Positions 1 to 6,522 of a DNA stretch of 21,854 bases are shown here, in pieces. This DNA comes from Pseudomonadota bacterium. Its GTDB lineage: Bacteria; Pseudomonadota; Gammaproteobacteria; Pseudomonadales; Oleiphilaceae. The position numbers and the translations under genes are program-made. A model generated the notes under the pieces. That model made no database searches and was not told the origin of the DNA. It saw only the letters and a list, made by a program, of their open reading frames with translations. Positions within the stretch are counted from its first letter, which is position 1, and each line of letters opens with the position of its first letter. The stretch is taken from assembly GCA_023430625.1 (NCBI GenBank), contig JAEZAA010000130.1, positions 1 to 21,854 on the forward strand. The letters are read 5' to 3'.

Positions 1-324
1 GTCTTCGAGCAAGCGAGCTTTCGCGCACCTCACCCCTATTTCCTGTTACTTGCGATCCGCAATGAACGGGATGCCGCACGTGTTGGCCTGGTTGTCGCCA
101 AAAAGAACATTCGCAAGGCCGTCGATCGCAATCGCATCAAACGGCTGATCCGGGAATCCTTCCGGCATCGCTTGGGAACATTGCCCTCTCTCGATATCGT
201 AGTACTGGTCCGGAAAGACGCTGGCACGGCCGAGAACAAGCAACTTTTGGCTGTGTTGGACAAGCTTTGGTCCCGTCTGGAACGCCAGGCTGAAGAGCAA
301 CGTGCGAAATCCGAGGTCACCTAA
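1..324 (+). CDS. rnpA: Ribonuclease P protein component (5' end cut by window)
   Basis: This is the protein subunit of RNase P, which helps the catalytic RNA remove 5' leaders from precursor tRNAs. The reading frame is open from base 1 and ends at TAA 322-324, giving 107 residues. The family signature is present: AKKNIRKAVDRNRIKRLIRE at about residues 34-53, containing the basic RNR motif that binds RNA. E. coli RnpA has 119 residues, and alignment of the opening VFEQ with its FVFQQ suggests about 20 N-terminal residues lie upstream of the window. The next gene, yidD, starts two bases after the stop, the usual rpmH-rnpA-yidD-yidC arrangement. rpmH is expected just upstream but is not visible. 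Confidence 0.95.
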   Translation, partial: VFEQASFRAPHPYFLLLAIRNERDAARVGLVVAKKNIRKAVDRNRIKRLIRESFRHRLGTLPSLDIVVLVRKDAGTAENKQLLAVLDKLWSRLERQAEEQRAKSEVT

Positions 325-326
325 CG

Positions 327-626
327 ATGCGGCGACTCCTTTTATTCCTGATCCGGGGCTATCAATACCTCATCAGTCCCCTGATGGCGCCACACTGCCG
401 TTACTACCCCTCCTGTTCCACTTTTGCACTGCAAGCGGTTGAACGCCATGGCGCACTTCGCGGAGGCGCGCTCGCTATAAAACGACTCCTTCGATGCAAT
501 CCCTGGAGCGCGGGAGGATTTGATCCGGTTCCTGAGGTACAATCGCGCGTTTCGACTCGTTGTCACTGCGTTGCCGGTGACCACTGCCAATCCGACCTAA
601 CCCATCAATCCGACCCAATTAAGTAG
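327..626 (+). CDS. yidD: Membrane protein insertion efficiency factor YidD
   Basis: This is a small membrane-associated protein that assists YidC-dependent insertion. It has 99 residues. The family pattern is clear: an N-terminal hydrophobic stretch with GYQYLISPL (residues 11-19), the CRYYPSCS cysteine motif (24-31), then the HGALRGG and RLLRCNPW blocks and the FDPVP ending at about residue 64. The last 30 or so residues are polar, contain two further cysteines and include a short duplicated DNA element (AATCCGACC at 589-597 and 607-615). This tail lies outside the conserved core and may be dispensable. The ATG is two bases after the rnpA stop and yidC follows 10 bases after this stop, so the three genes are probably cotranscribed. 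Confidence 0.93.
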   Translation: MRRLLLFLIRGYQYLISPLMAPHCRYYPSCSTFALQAVERHGALRGGALAIKRLLRCNPWSAGGFDPVPEVQSRVSTRCHCVAGDHCQSDLTHQSDPIK

Positions 627-636
627 TCAAAGACCC

Positions 637-2304
637 ATGGATGCTCAACGGACCATACTCATTGTTGCGCTGCTCGTCGTTTCCTACCTGATGGTTCTGG
701 CCTGGAACGAAGATTACGGTCAGCAGCCCTTTACCCAGCAGTCAACGACGCAGACGGAAACTCAGCCAGGTGATTCGCAAACCACCGGCACACCTGGCGC
801 TCAGCTCGAACTGCCGGAAAACGCACAAGCGCCAGTCGTCAGCAATGGCACTGTTGCCACCACTGAAGCAGGCACCATTCGGGTTGAGACCGATGTGCTG
901 AGCCTGGAAATCTCCCGCCAGGGCGGCAATCTGGTCGAAGCCCTGCTGAAAGAGCACCAGCGCACGCTGAACTCCCCGCAACCCTTGTCGATTCTAGAAA
1001 CCGGGCAACGCATGTACGTGCTGCAAACCGGTTTGCTGGGCCGCAATGGCATCGATGCCGGCTCCCAACCACCGGTCTATGGCAGCAGTAGTCAAACCTA
1101 TTCATTAGCGGAAGGGGCTGACAACCTGACCGTGGATCTCACCCATGCCACGCCCGATGGCGTCACGATCACCAAACGCTATCAGTTCACCCGTGGCAGC
1201 TATGAGATCAAGATTGACTACCTCATCGATAACCAAAGCGCCAATCCCTGGGCTGGGAACTTTTCCGCCAAGATCCTGCGTGACCGTAGTCCGGATCCGT
1301 CCCAAACCACCGCATTGGGCATGCAATCGTTTCTCGGTGTCGTACTGTCCACCGATATGGAGCGCTATGAGAAATACGATTTCGATGATCTGTCCAGCCG
1401 GCCTTTGAAAATCGACACGACCAATGGCTGGATCGCCTTCCTGCAACATTACTTCGTTGCAGCCCTGATCCCACCCAAGGATTCCCAGCCAACCTTCCAG
1501 GCCAAAATTGCCAATGGCAATTACCTCTTGGGTTATGTGCTGCCGCAAACGGTGGTGCAGCCGGGCGAAACCGGAACCGTTGGCGCCTCAACCTATATCG
1601 GTCCCAAGATCATGGATTATCTGGAGCAGGCTGCGCCCAACCTGGATCTGACCGTCGATTTCGGCTGGCTCTGGTTTGTCGCCAAACCTTTGTTCCTGCT
1701 GCTGGATTTCTTCCATGACTTCGTGAAGAACTGGGGCGTGGCCATTATCCTGCTGACCGTTCTCATCAAACTGCTGTTCTTCCCCCTGTCCGCGGCCAGT
1801 TACCGCTCCATGGCGAACATGCGTCGGGTCGCGCCGGAATTGCAGCGCCTGAAGGAGCTGTACGGCGACGATCGCCAGAAAATGTCCCAGGCCATGATGG
1901 AGATGTACCGCAAGGAGAAGATCAATCCGCTGGGCGGCTGCTTGCCCATCCTGGTGCAGATGCCGGTGTTCATTGCCCTCTACTGGGTGTTGGCGGAGAG
2001 TGTCCAGTTGCGGCATGCCCCCTTCATGCTCTGGATTCAGGATTTGTCGGTGAAGGATCCCTACTTCATTCTGCCGTTGCTGATGGGCGCCACCATGTTC
2101 ATCCAGATGTCGCTCAACCCGACACCGCCGGATCCTGTCCAGGCGCGGGTGATGAAGCTGATGCCCATCATCTTCACCGTGTTCTTCCTCTGGTTCCCGG
2201 CTGGTCTGGTTCTGTACTGGCTGGTCAACAACATCCTGTCGATCGCACAACAGTGGTATATTACGCGGCAGATTGAACAGGGGGCGCAGGCGAAAAAAGC
2301 CTGA
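637..2304 (+). CDS. yidC: Membrane protein insertase YidC (Oxa1 family)
   Basis: YidC inserts and folds inner-membrane proteins, alone or with SecYEG. At 555 residues it is a full-length proteobacterial form (E. coli 548). An N-terminal membrane segment (about residues 6-22) is followed by a low-complexity Q/T-rich linker and the large periplasmic beta domain (about 75-350). The five-helix insertase core comes next, with the NPLGGC.P.L.QMP and FFLWFPAGLVLYW motifs. K378 in TVLIKLLFFPL aligns with the functionally important positive residue R366 of E. coli YidC; lysine there is a conservative swap. The gene ends 10 bases before a strong hairpin terminator. The ATG has no strong ribosome binding site, so coupling to yidD is plausible. 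Confidence 0.97.
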   Translation: MDAQRTILIVALLVVSYLMVLAWNEDYGQQPFTQQSTTQTETQPGDSQTTGTPGAQLELPENAQAPVVSNGTVATTEAGTIRVETDVLSLEISRQGGNLVEALLKEHQRTLNSPQPLSILETGQRMYVLQTGLLGRNGIDAGSQPPVYGSSSQTYSLAEGADNLTVDLTHATPDGVTITKRYQFTRGSYEIKIDYLIDNQSANPWAGNFSAKILRDRSPDPSQTTALGMQSFLGVVLSTDMERYEKYDFDDLSSRPLKIDTTNGWIAFLQHYFVAALIPPKDSQPTFQAKIANGNYLLGYVLPQTVVQPGETGTVGASTYIGPKIMDYLEQAAPNLDLTVDFGWLWFVAKPLFLLLDFFHDFVKNWGVAIILLTVLIKLLFFPLSAASYRSMANMRRVAPELQRLKELYGDDRQKMSQAMMEMYRKEKINPLGGCLPILVQMPVFIALYWVLAESVQLRHAPFMLWIQDLSVKDPYFILPLLMGATMFIQMSLNPTPPDPVQARVMKLMPIIFTVFFLWFPAGLVLYWLVNNILSIAQQWYITRQIEQGAQAKKA

Positions 2305-2314
2305 CGCCAACTTT

Positions 2315-2340
2315 AAAAAGGCCCTGATCAGGGCCTTTTT
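2315..2340 (+). terminator. Rho-independent terminator after yidC
   Basis: A perfect 26-base palindrome has A-run plus GGCCCTGA in the left arm and TCAGGGCC plus a T-run in the right arm, followed by a further T. It starts 10 bases after the yidC stop and ends 39 bases before mnmE. The flanking A and T runs make it potentially bidirectional. It separates the rnpA-yidD-yidC unit from mnmE. Confidence 0.9.
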
Positions 2341-2379
2341 TCGTTTTACATTCAGATCGATCTATCCAGGTCAGCAGCC

Positions 2380-3747
2380 ATGCATCAGTTGGGTCAGGAC
2401 ACCATCGCCGCCATTGCCACACCGCCCGGTCGCGGTGGTGTCGGCATCGTTCGCGTCTCCGGCCCCGCCGCGGCAGCCATTGCTCAGCAGGTCTTGGGAT
2501 TTCAGCCCCGTCCTCGCTACGCCCATTACGGACCCTTTCGCGATGAACGCGGCGAGCAACTGGATGAAGGACTGGCACTGTATTTCCCCAACCCCCACTC
2601 CTTCACCGGTGAAGATGTGCTGGAGCTGCAGGGACATGGCGGCCCGGTGGTCATGGATCTGCTGCTCAGCGCCGTGTTGCAATGTGGAGCCCGGCTGGCA
2701 CGGCCCGGCGAGTTTAGTGAACGAGCCTTTCTCAACGACAAGATCGATCTGGTTCAGGCGGAAGCCATCGCCGATCTGATCGACAGTGCTTCCGAGCAGG
2801 CCGCTCGCTCAGCCCTGAAGTCGTTACAAGGCGATTTTTCCCGCCGCATCGGCGATTTGGTGGAACAGCTGATCCAGCTGCGGATCTATGTGGAAGCTGC
2901 CATCGATTTCCCGGAAGAGGAAATCGATTTCCTCTCGGACGGTCGGGTCCAGAAGGATCTGGTGGCGATCATCGAGAGCGTTCGGCAGGTCCTGGTTCAG
3001 GCCAATCGCGGCTCCTTGTTGCGGGAAGGGATGAACGTTGTCATCGCCGGCCGCCCCAATGCTGGTAAATCGAGTCTGCTCAATGCCTTGGCAGGTCGTG
3101 AAGCGGCCATTGTCACGGACATCGAAGGCACCACCCGTGATGTGCTGCGCGAACATATCCACATCGACGGCATGCCGCTGCATATCATCGACACTGCAGG
3201 TCTGCGCGAAAGCGCCGATGTGGTGGAGAAAATCGGGATCGAACGGGCCTGGGCCGAGATCCGCCAGGCCGACCGGGTCCTGCTGCTGGTCGATGCCAGC
3301 CGCACCCCCAGTTCCAATCCCTGGGAAATCTGGCCGGAATTTATTGGCCAGTTGCCGTCCCTGGCGCATCTCACCGTGGTGCGCAACAAGATCGATTTGA
3401 CTGACGAAACGGCAGGACTGACTGAGGAGCAGGATATTCCGGTTCTGCGCCTGTCAGCGCGGGAAGGATTAGGCATCGAAACCCTGCAACAGCACCTGAA
3501 AGCCTGCATGGGATTTGAAACCACCACCGAAGGCGGCTTCATTGCGCGTCGCCGCCACCTGGATGCACTCCAGCGGGCATTGGCCACCTTGGAAACCGGA
3601 CAAACCCAGCTGACCGAGCACGGCGCTGGCGAATTGCTCGCGGAAGACCTGCGCGCCGCGCAGCAGGCGTTGTCGGAGATCACGGGAGAGTTTTCCAGCG
3701 ATGATCTGCTGGGGCGGATTTTTTCGAGCTTTTGTATCGGGAAGTGA
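2380..3747 (+). CDS. mnmE: tRNA modification GTPase MnmE (TrmE)
   Basis: MnmE works with MnmG to place (carboxymethyl)aminomethyl groups on the wobble uridine U34 of certain tRNAs, using methylene-tetrahydrofolate and GTP hydrolysis. The 455 residues match the usual length (E. coli 454). The N-terminal folate-binding domain begins DTIAAIATPPGRGGVGIVRVSG. The embedded G domain shows G1 GRPNAGKSS (from about residue 224), the G2 region EGTTRD, G3 DTAG and G4 NKID. The C-terminal helical domain ends in LLGRIFSSFCIGK with the conserved C-x-G-K. A terminator precedes the gene, so it needs its own promoter, though none is obvious in the short gap. mnmG, a frequent next gene, is absent here; an rfaH-led polysaccharide locus follows. 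Confidence 0.97.
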   Translation: MHQLGQDTIAAIATPPGRGGVGIVRVSGPAAAAIAQQVLGFQPRPRYAHYGPFRDERGEQLDEGLALYFPNPHSFTGEDVLELQGHGGPVVMDLLLSAVLQCGARLARPGEFSERAFLNDKIDLVQAEAIADLIDSASEQAARSALKSLQGDFSRRIGDLVEQLIQLRIYVEAAIDFPEEEIDFLSDGRVQKDLVAIIESVRQVLVQANRGSLLREGMNVVIAGRPNAGKSSLLNALAGREAAIVTDIEGTTRDVLREHIHIDGMPLHIIDTAGLRESADVVEKIGIERAWAEIRQADRVLLLVDASRTPSSNPWEIWPEFIGQLPSLAHLTVVRNKIDLTDETAGLTEEQDIPVLRLSAREGLGIETLQQHLKACMGFETTTEGGFIARRRHLDALQRALATLETGQTQLTEHGAGELLAEDLRAAQQALSEITGEFSSDDLLGRIFSSFCIGK

Positions 3748-3787
3748 GGCACTGAGGCAGAGGAATAGGGCTATCTAATACATTTCT

Positions 3788-3815
3788 TTTACATTTTTTA
3801 ACAGCACGATATTAA
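3788..3815 (+). promoter_or_regulatory. Candidate sigma70-type promoter upstream of rfaH
   Basis: TTTACA (3788-3793) and TATTAA (3810-3815) are spaced by 16 bases in a markedly A/T-rich stretch, about 110 bases before the rfaH start. A second possibility is TTGAAC (3833-3838), 16 bases, TAAACT (3855-3860). No other promoter-like sequence is apparent between here and the ops element, so this region could start transcription of rfaH and perhaps the whole locus. This is a motif match by eye only. Confidence 0.3.
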
Positions 3816-3826
3816 AAGTATGCTCC

Positions 3827-3868
3827 GTTCACTTGAACGCCTTGTTAAGTTAAGTAAACTGGCGTTCA
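3827..3868. repeat. Inverted repeats in the rfaH leader
   Basis: GTTCA-CT-TGAAC (3827-3838) is a 12-base palindrome. TGAACGCC (3834-3841) is also repeated inverted as GGCGTTCA (3861-3868), with 19 A/T-rich bases between. The three GTTCA/TGAAC half-sites overlap the second candidate promoter. They could be an operator for an unknown regulator or a hairpin in the rfaH leader RNA. There is no match to a specific known operator that I recognise. The remainder of the 181-base gap 3748-3928 shows nothing else. Confidence 0.35.
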
Positions 3869-3928
3869 CATTTACCGCTTAATCGGCGCAATTCGTTCTC
3901 AGTGGCCGCATCGCAAGAAAGGATTCTG

Positions 3929-4456
3929 ATGCCTTGGTATGCTATCCAGTACAAACCTGGGCAAGGTGATCGCGCTCTTGAGAACCTCCAAAACCAGGGT
4001 GCTGTGTGCTTCTTCCCAAAGATATCCGTTGAGAAGATTCAGCGCGGCAAGCGCACCACCAAGCTTGAACCACTCTTCTCAGGTTACCTTTTTGTTAGTA
4101 TCGAGCAGGCCGATCCGCTGTGGTCTAAACTACGGTCCACTCGCGGCGTCACTCGTGTAGTCGGATTTGCCAACAAGCCTGCCGTCATTGATGAGCTTGT
4201 GATTGAGTATATTCGCCAGAGCGTTCAAACCCTGAGTGAACAGGGCGGTCTCAGACAAGGCCAAAAAGTACAGCTGCAGAATGGACCGTTTAAAGGGTTG
4301 GAAGCGGTCTTTGAAAATTTTGAAGGTGAGGAGAGGGCATGCATTCTGATCACCTTCATGCAGCAACAGCAGCGTATTAAAGTGCCCCTCTCGACGTTAA
4401 AAATAGCATTCAAGGCTGGGAAAGGTATGCCCGGCTTCTCTAATCCTCCAGAGTAA
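3929..4456 (+). CDS. rfaH: Transcription antitermination protein RfaH (specialised NusG paralog)
   Basis: RfaH joins RNA polymerase paused at an ops element. It suppresses pausing and Rho termination and recruits the ribosome, allowing long surface-polysaccharide operons to be expressed. The start is ATG 3929 because AAGGA at 3919-3923 lies 5 bases upstream and the protein then opens MPWYAIQYKPGQ like known RfaH; an in-frame GTG at 3902 would add nine atypical residues. The product has 175 residues (E. coli 162). The NGN domain shows RGKRT, EPLFSGYLFV, TRGVTRVVGF and PAVI, and the C-terminal KOW domain begins LRQGQKVQLQNGPFKGLEAVF. The gene looks more A/T-rich than its neighbours. It heads a polysaccharide locus, and an ops match lies 150 bases downstream. 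Confidence 0.93.
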   Translation: MPWYAIQYKPGQGDRALENLQNQGAVCFFPKISVEKIQRGKRTTKLEPLFSGYLFVSIEQADPLWSKLRSTRGVTRVVGFANKPAVIDELVIEYIRQSVQTLSEQGGLRQGQKVQLQNGPFKGLEAVFENFEGEERACILITFMQQQQRIKVPLSTLKIAFKAGKGMPGFSNPPE

Positions 4457-4508
4457 AAAGGTTCTGTACAGGAACCGGCCCAGACGGGTTTCAAAAAGGA
4501 TCTCAAGG

Positions 4509-4568
4509 ATGAATTTCATCGGCTCCGCACGGGCTCATGTGCCTGTGCCCGCAAGAAAAGACAATTGA
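4509..4568 (+). CDS. Possible 19-residue leader peptide ahead of the capsule genes
   Basis: ATG 4509 is preceded by AAGGA (4496-4500) at a spacing of 8 bases, the best ribosome binding site in the 117-base gap between rfaH and the Wzi-like gene. The frame reads MNFIGSARAHVPVPARKDN and stops at TGA 4566-4568, five bases before the ATG of the Wzi-like gene, which itself has only a weak site. Ribosomes finishing here could restart at the next gene, or the ORF could be chance. The same gap has a small hairpin, GGTTC/GAACC at 4460-4464 and 4472-4476, with no T-run. No homolog is recognised. Confidence 0.25.
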   Translation: MNFIGSARAHVPVPARKDN

Positions 4569-4573
4569 ACAAA

Positions 4574-6043
4574 ATGTCCATAGTGCACTGGATAAAGGTC
4601 GGTGGGGCGGTAGCGTGTCTGGCTGCGGATCTGCAGATCACCGGTCTTCATGCCTCGCCCTGGATCGATCCAGGTGATCCGCGAGCACGACATGACATCC
4701 AGCAACTTGCCGACCGTGGCCAACTCAATCGTACTGTCACAACCTGGCCGCTGATGTGGAGCACCGTGCAAGGTGGCCTGGATGAAAGCTCGTCAGCGGA
4801 TGCTTACCTGAATCAACTTCAACAAGCACAAACAGCCCCGGGCTTTACCACAAGCCTAAGACTTGCAGGCACAACGGAGCCCACCTTCGTTCGGGGTTTT
4901 CACACGACACCCAGGGAAAACGGCGAGCTGAGTTTCCGCATTGAATGGCAGAGCGAATCCTGGGCTGCAGGCCTGAATCCAACACTCGCTGCTGATCCAG
5001 AAGACGACGAGTCCCTTCGATTGGATGGCTCCTATCTGACAGCAAACCTCTCCAATTGGATGATCGGAGCAGGTGCCGTGGATCGCTGGTGGGGCCCGGG
5101 CTGGCAGTCCAGCCTGGCACTTTCGAATAACGCTCGCCCTGTTCCCGCCGTCTGGTTGACCCGGCGCGATGCTCGGGGGTCGGATCTACCCCTGCTCAAC
5201 TGGTTGGGCCCTTGGCAGTTGACGACCCTGGTTGGGCAGCTTGAGCACGAGCGCCATGTTCCCGATGCCAAGTTTTTCGGCATGCGTTTTACCTTTCGCC
5301 CTGTACAGGGGTTGGATATTGGCCTGACCCGAACCTTCCAGATTGGTGGCGAAGGGCGGTCCGAACGAGCCAGCACTTTTGTAGATGCCTTTCTGGGGAG
5401 GGACAATCCCTCGAATAACGATGTCGATCCCAGTAATCAATTGGGTGTCGTGGACATCCGTTACGGTTTTGAACTGGTCGGTAACACGATGGGCATTTAT
5501 GCTCAGATGATGGGCGAAGACGAAGCCGGTGGTTTCCCCGCGCGCAAATCCTGGCTCTACGGTATTGACTGGACCAGCCACTTGATTGGCCATGATCAGC
5601 AATGGTTCGTTGAAGGCACCGATACCCTAGCCGATAACCTGTTTGGCAAGGCCATGCCGGATATCAGTTTCGAGCACCGTGTCTATCGCTCCGGCTACCG
5701 CTACCATGGCCGCAATATGGCGTCGACCTTTGAAGGAGACAACCAGGCCGTAACCGTGGGAGTCTTCAATTTCATGCCCGCCGGGCGACACTTGGGCCTG
5801 GCGGTTAATTGGCTGGACCTGCGCGGTAAAGGTCCGGATCGGGTTTCCAACCCGGATCCAGCGGTTCAGTACTATGTTCCCGGTAAAGATCAGGAGCTCG
5901 TTGTTATCACCACGTCCTTTCGACAGCCATTGCCTCTGGGCGTGCTCGACCTCGCAGCTCAGATCAGTGACAAGAAGCTGGCACTGATCGGTGAAGAGTT
6001 GTCGCAGTGGTCCCTCGGCGCGAGCTGGCAATACACCTTTTAG
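4574..6043 (+). CDS. Wzi-family capsule assembly outer-membrane protein
   Basis: Wzi-type proteins are outer-membrane beta barrels that help anchor or organise capsule at the cell surface. From ATG 4574 the protein has 489 residues. An N-terminal signal peptide with core GGAVACLAA probably ends near HA-SPW, and the mature start SPWIDPGDPRARHD is typical of the family. Further family-like blocks are DRWWGPGWQSSLALSNNARPVPAVWLTRR near residue 170 and the terminal WQYTF, the aromatic C-terminus of barrel proteins. A TTG at 4565 is a less likely start. The ops element lies within codons 11-15. The ribosome binding site is weak, which fits genes whose ribosome is recruited by RfaH. Classical Wzi belongs to Wzy-dependent capsules, whereas the neighbours here are ABC-export genes. 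Confidence 0.85.
   Translation: MSIVHWIKVGGAVACLAADLQITGLHASPWIDPGDPRARHDIQQLADRGQLNRTVTTWPLMWSTVQGGLDESSSADAYLNQLQQAQTAPGFTTSLRLAGTTEPTFVRGFHTTPRENGELSFRIEWQSESWAAGLNPTLAADPEDDESLRLDGSYLTANLSNWMIGAGAVDRWWGPGWQSSLALSNNARPVPAVWLTRRDARGSDLPLLNWLGPWQLTTLVGQLEHERHVPDAKFFGMRFTFRPVQGLDIGLTRTFQIGGEGRSERASTFVDAFLGRDNPSNNDVDPSNQLGVVDIRYGFELVGNTMGIYAQMMGEDEAGGFPARKSWLYGIDWTSHLIGHDQQWFVEGTDTLADNLFGKAMPDISFEHRVYRSGYRYHGRNMASTFEGDNQAVTVGVFNFMPAGRHLGLAVNWLDLRGKGPDRVSNPDPAVQYYVPGKDQELVVITTSFRQPLPLGVLDLAAQISDKKLALIGEELSQWSLGASWQYTF
4580..4617 (+). promoter_or_regulatory. JUMPstart-like sequence with ops element (RfaH recruitment site)
   Basis: Bases 4606-4617 read GGCGGTAGCGTG, an exact match to the E. coli ops core at which RNA polymerase pauses and RfaH binds the non-template strand. 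The preceding bases, starting TAGTGCACTGG at 4581 and running through GGTGGG, resemble the rest of the 39-base JUMPstart sequence found before enterobacterial O-antigen and capsule operons, though with gaps. It is the only ops match I saw in the window. The position is unusual: it sits inside the Wzi-like gene, about 11-15 codons from its ATG, rather than in an untranslated leader. The rfaH gene lies immediately upstream. Confidence 0.85.
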
Positions 6044-6075
6044 AAATTTTCCATCACATGACACGCAAAGTTCCT

Positions 6076-6522
6076 ATGACAGCCACTTATGCCAACCAGG
6101 CCGCAGGTCTGCGTAGTCTTGCAACACTACGTAACTGTGCGGCTGCTGGACTGGTGTTGCTCGCTGCTGGCTGCAGCACAATTGCAAGCACCGACAACAC
6201 CCAGCATCACAATCAGTGGGCCTATACCAGCGCCGCCATCGCCTATTTGCCGGCAACGGCGAGCGCCCAGCTCGGCGACGCCCGTCCTGGCAGCCGCATC
6301 GTCATTGAAGAATCTCCCTGGGGTAAACATGCCACGGTTTTCGTGCAGGACCGATTCTTTGCCGCCAGCGGCAAACCTTGTTTGGCTGCGACCATCGAAA
6401 CCAGCGCCTCTCAGCCTATTGCCGCCAATCTCTGTGAATATGCCGACCAGCGTTGGGGCAGCACCCGCGCGCTCCAGATCCAGGCCCTGCCAGATCGCGA
6501 CACAGGGGGCAGCCAGCCATGA
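6076..6522 (+). CDS. Small putative lipoprotein of the polysaccharide locus
   Basis: Product of 148 residues from ATG 6076; ATG 6058 is an alternative six codons earlier, and neither has a clear ribosome binding site. A hydrophobic stretch ends in the lipobox LLAAGC, so Cys33 (in this numbering) should be lipidated and the protein exported. The mature part is about 116 residues with the pattern GSRIVIEESPWGKHATVFVQDRFFAASGKPC. It has two further cysteines (after GKP and in NLCEYA) that could form a disulfide. I recall similar small lipoproteins in other exopolysaccharide loci but cannot name a family with confidence. The stop overlaps the start of the KpsD-like gene (ATGA at 6519-6522), so it is tightly coupled to the exporter. 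Confidence 0.75.
   Translation: MTATYANQAAGLRSLATLRNCAAAGLVLLAAGCSTIASTDNTQHHNQWAYTSAAIAYLPATASAQLGDARPGSRIVIEESPWGKHATVFVQDRFFAASGKPCLAATIETSASQPIAANLCEYADQRWGSTRALQIQALPDRDTGGSQP

Noticed and set aside
1588..2310. Long minus-strand open frame opposite yidC
   Set aside because: Composition is low-complexity shadow (Q, H and E rich), it has no ribosome binding site, and it lies wholly opposite a clear yidC.
2273..2779. 168-codon + frame spanning the yidC terminator and the mnmE start
   Set aside because: It crosses a strong hairpin terminator and overlaps mnmE out of frame; no recognisable protein.
3902..3928. GTG 3902 as the rfaH start
   Set aside because: ATG 3929 has AAGGA at 5 bases and places the conserved WY motif at the N-terminus as in known RfaH.
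4457..4500. Terminator between rfaH and the Wzi-like gene
   Set aside because: The small hairpins GGTTC/GAACC and CCC-AGAC-GGG are weak, and only TTT follows; not a convincing intrinsic terminator.
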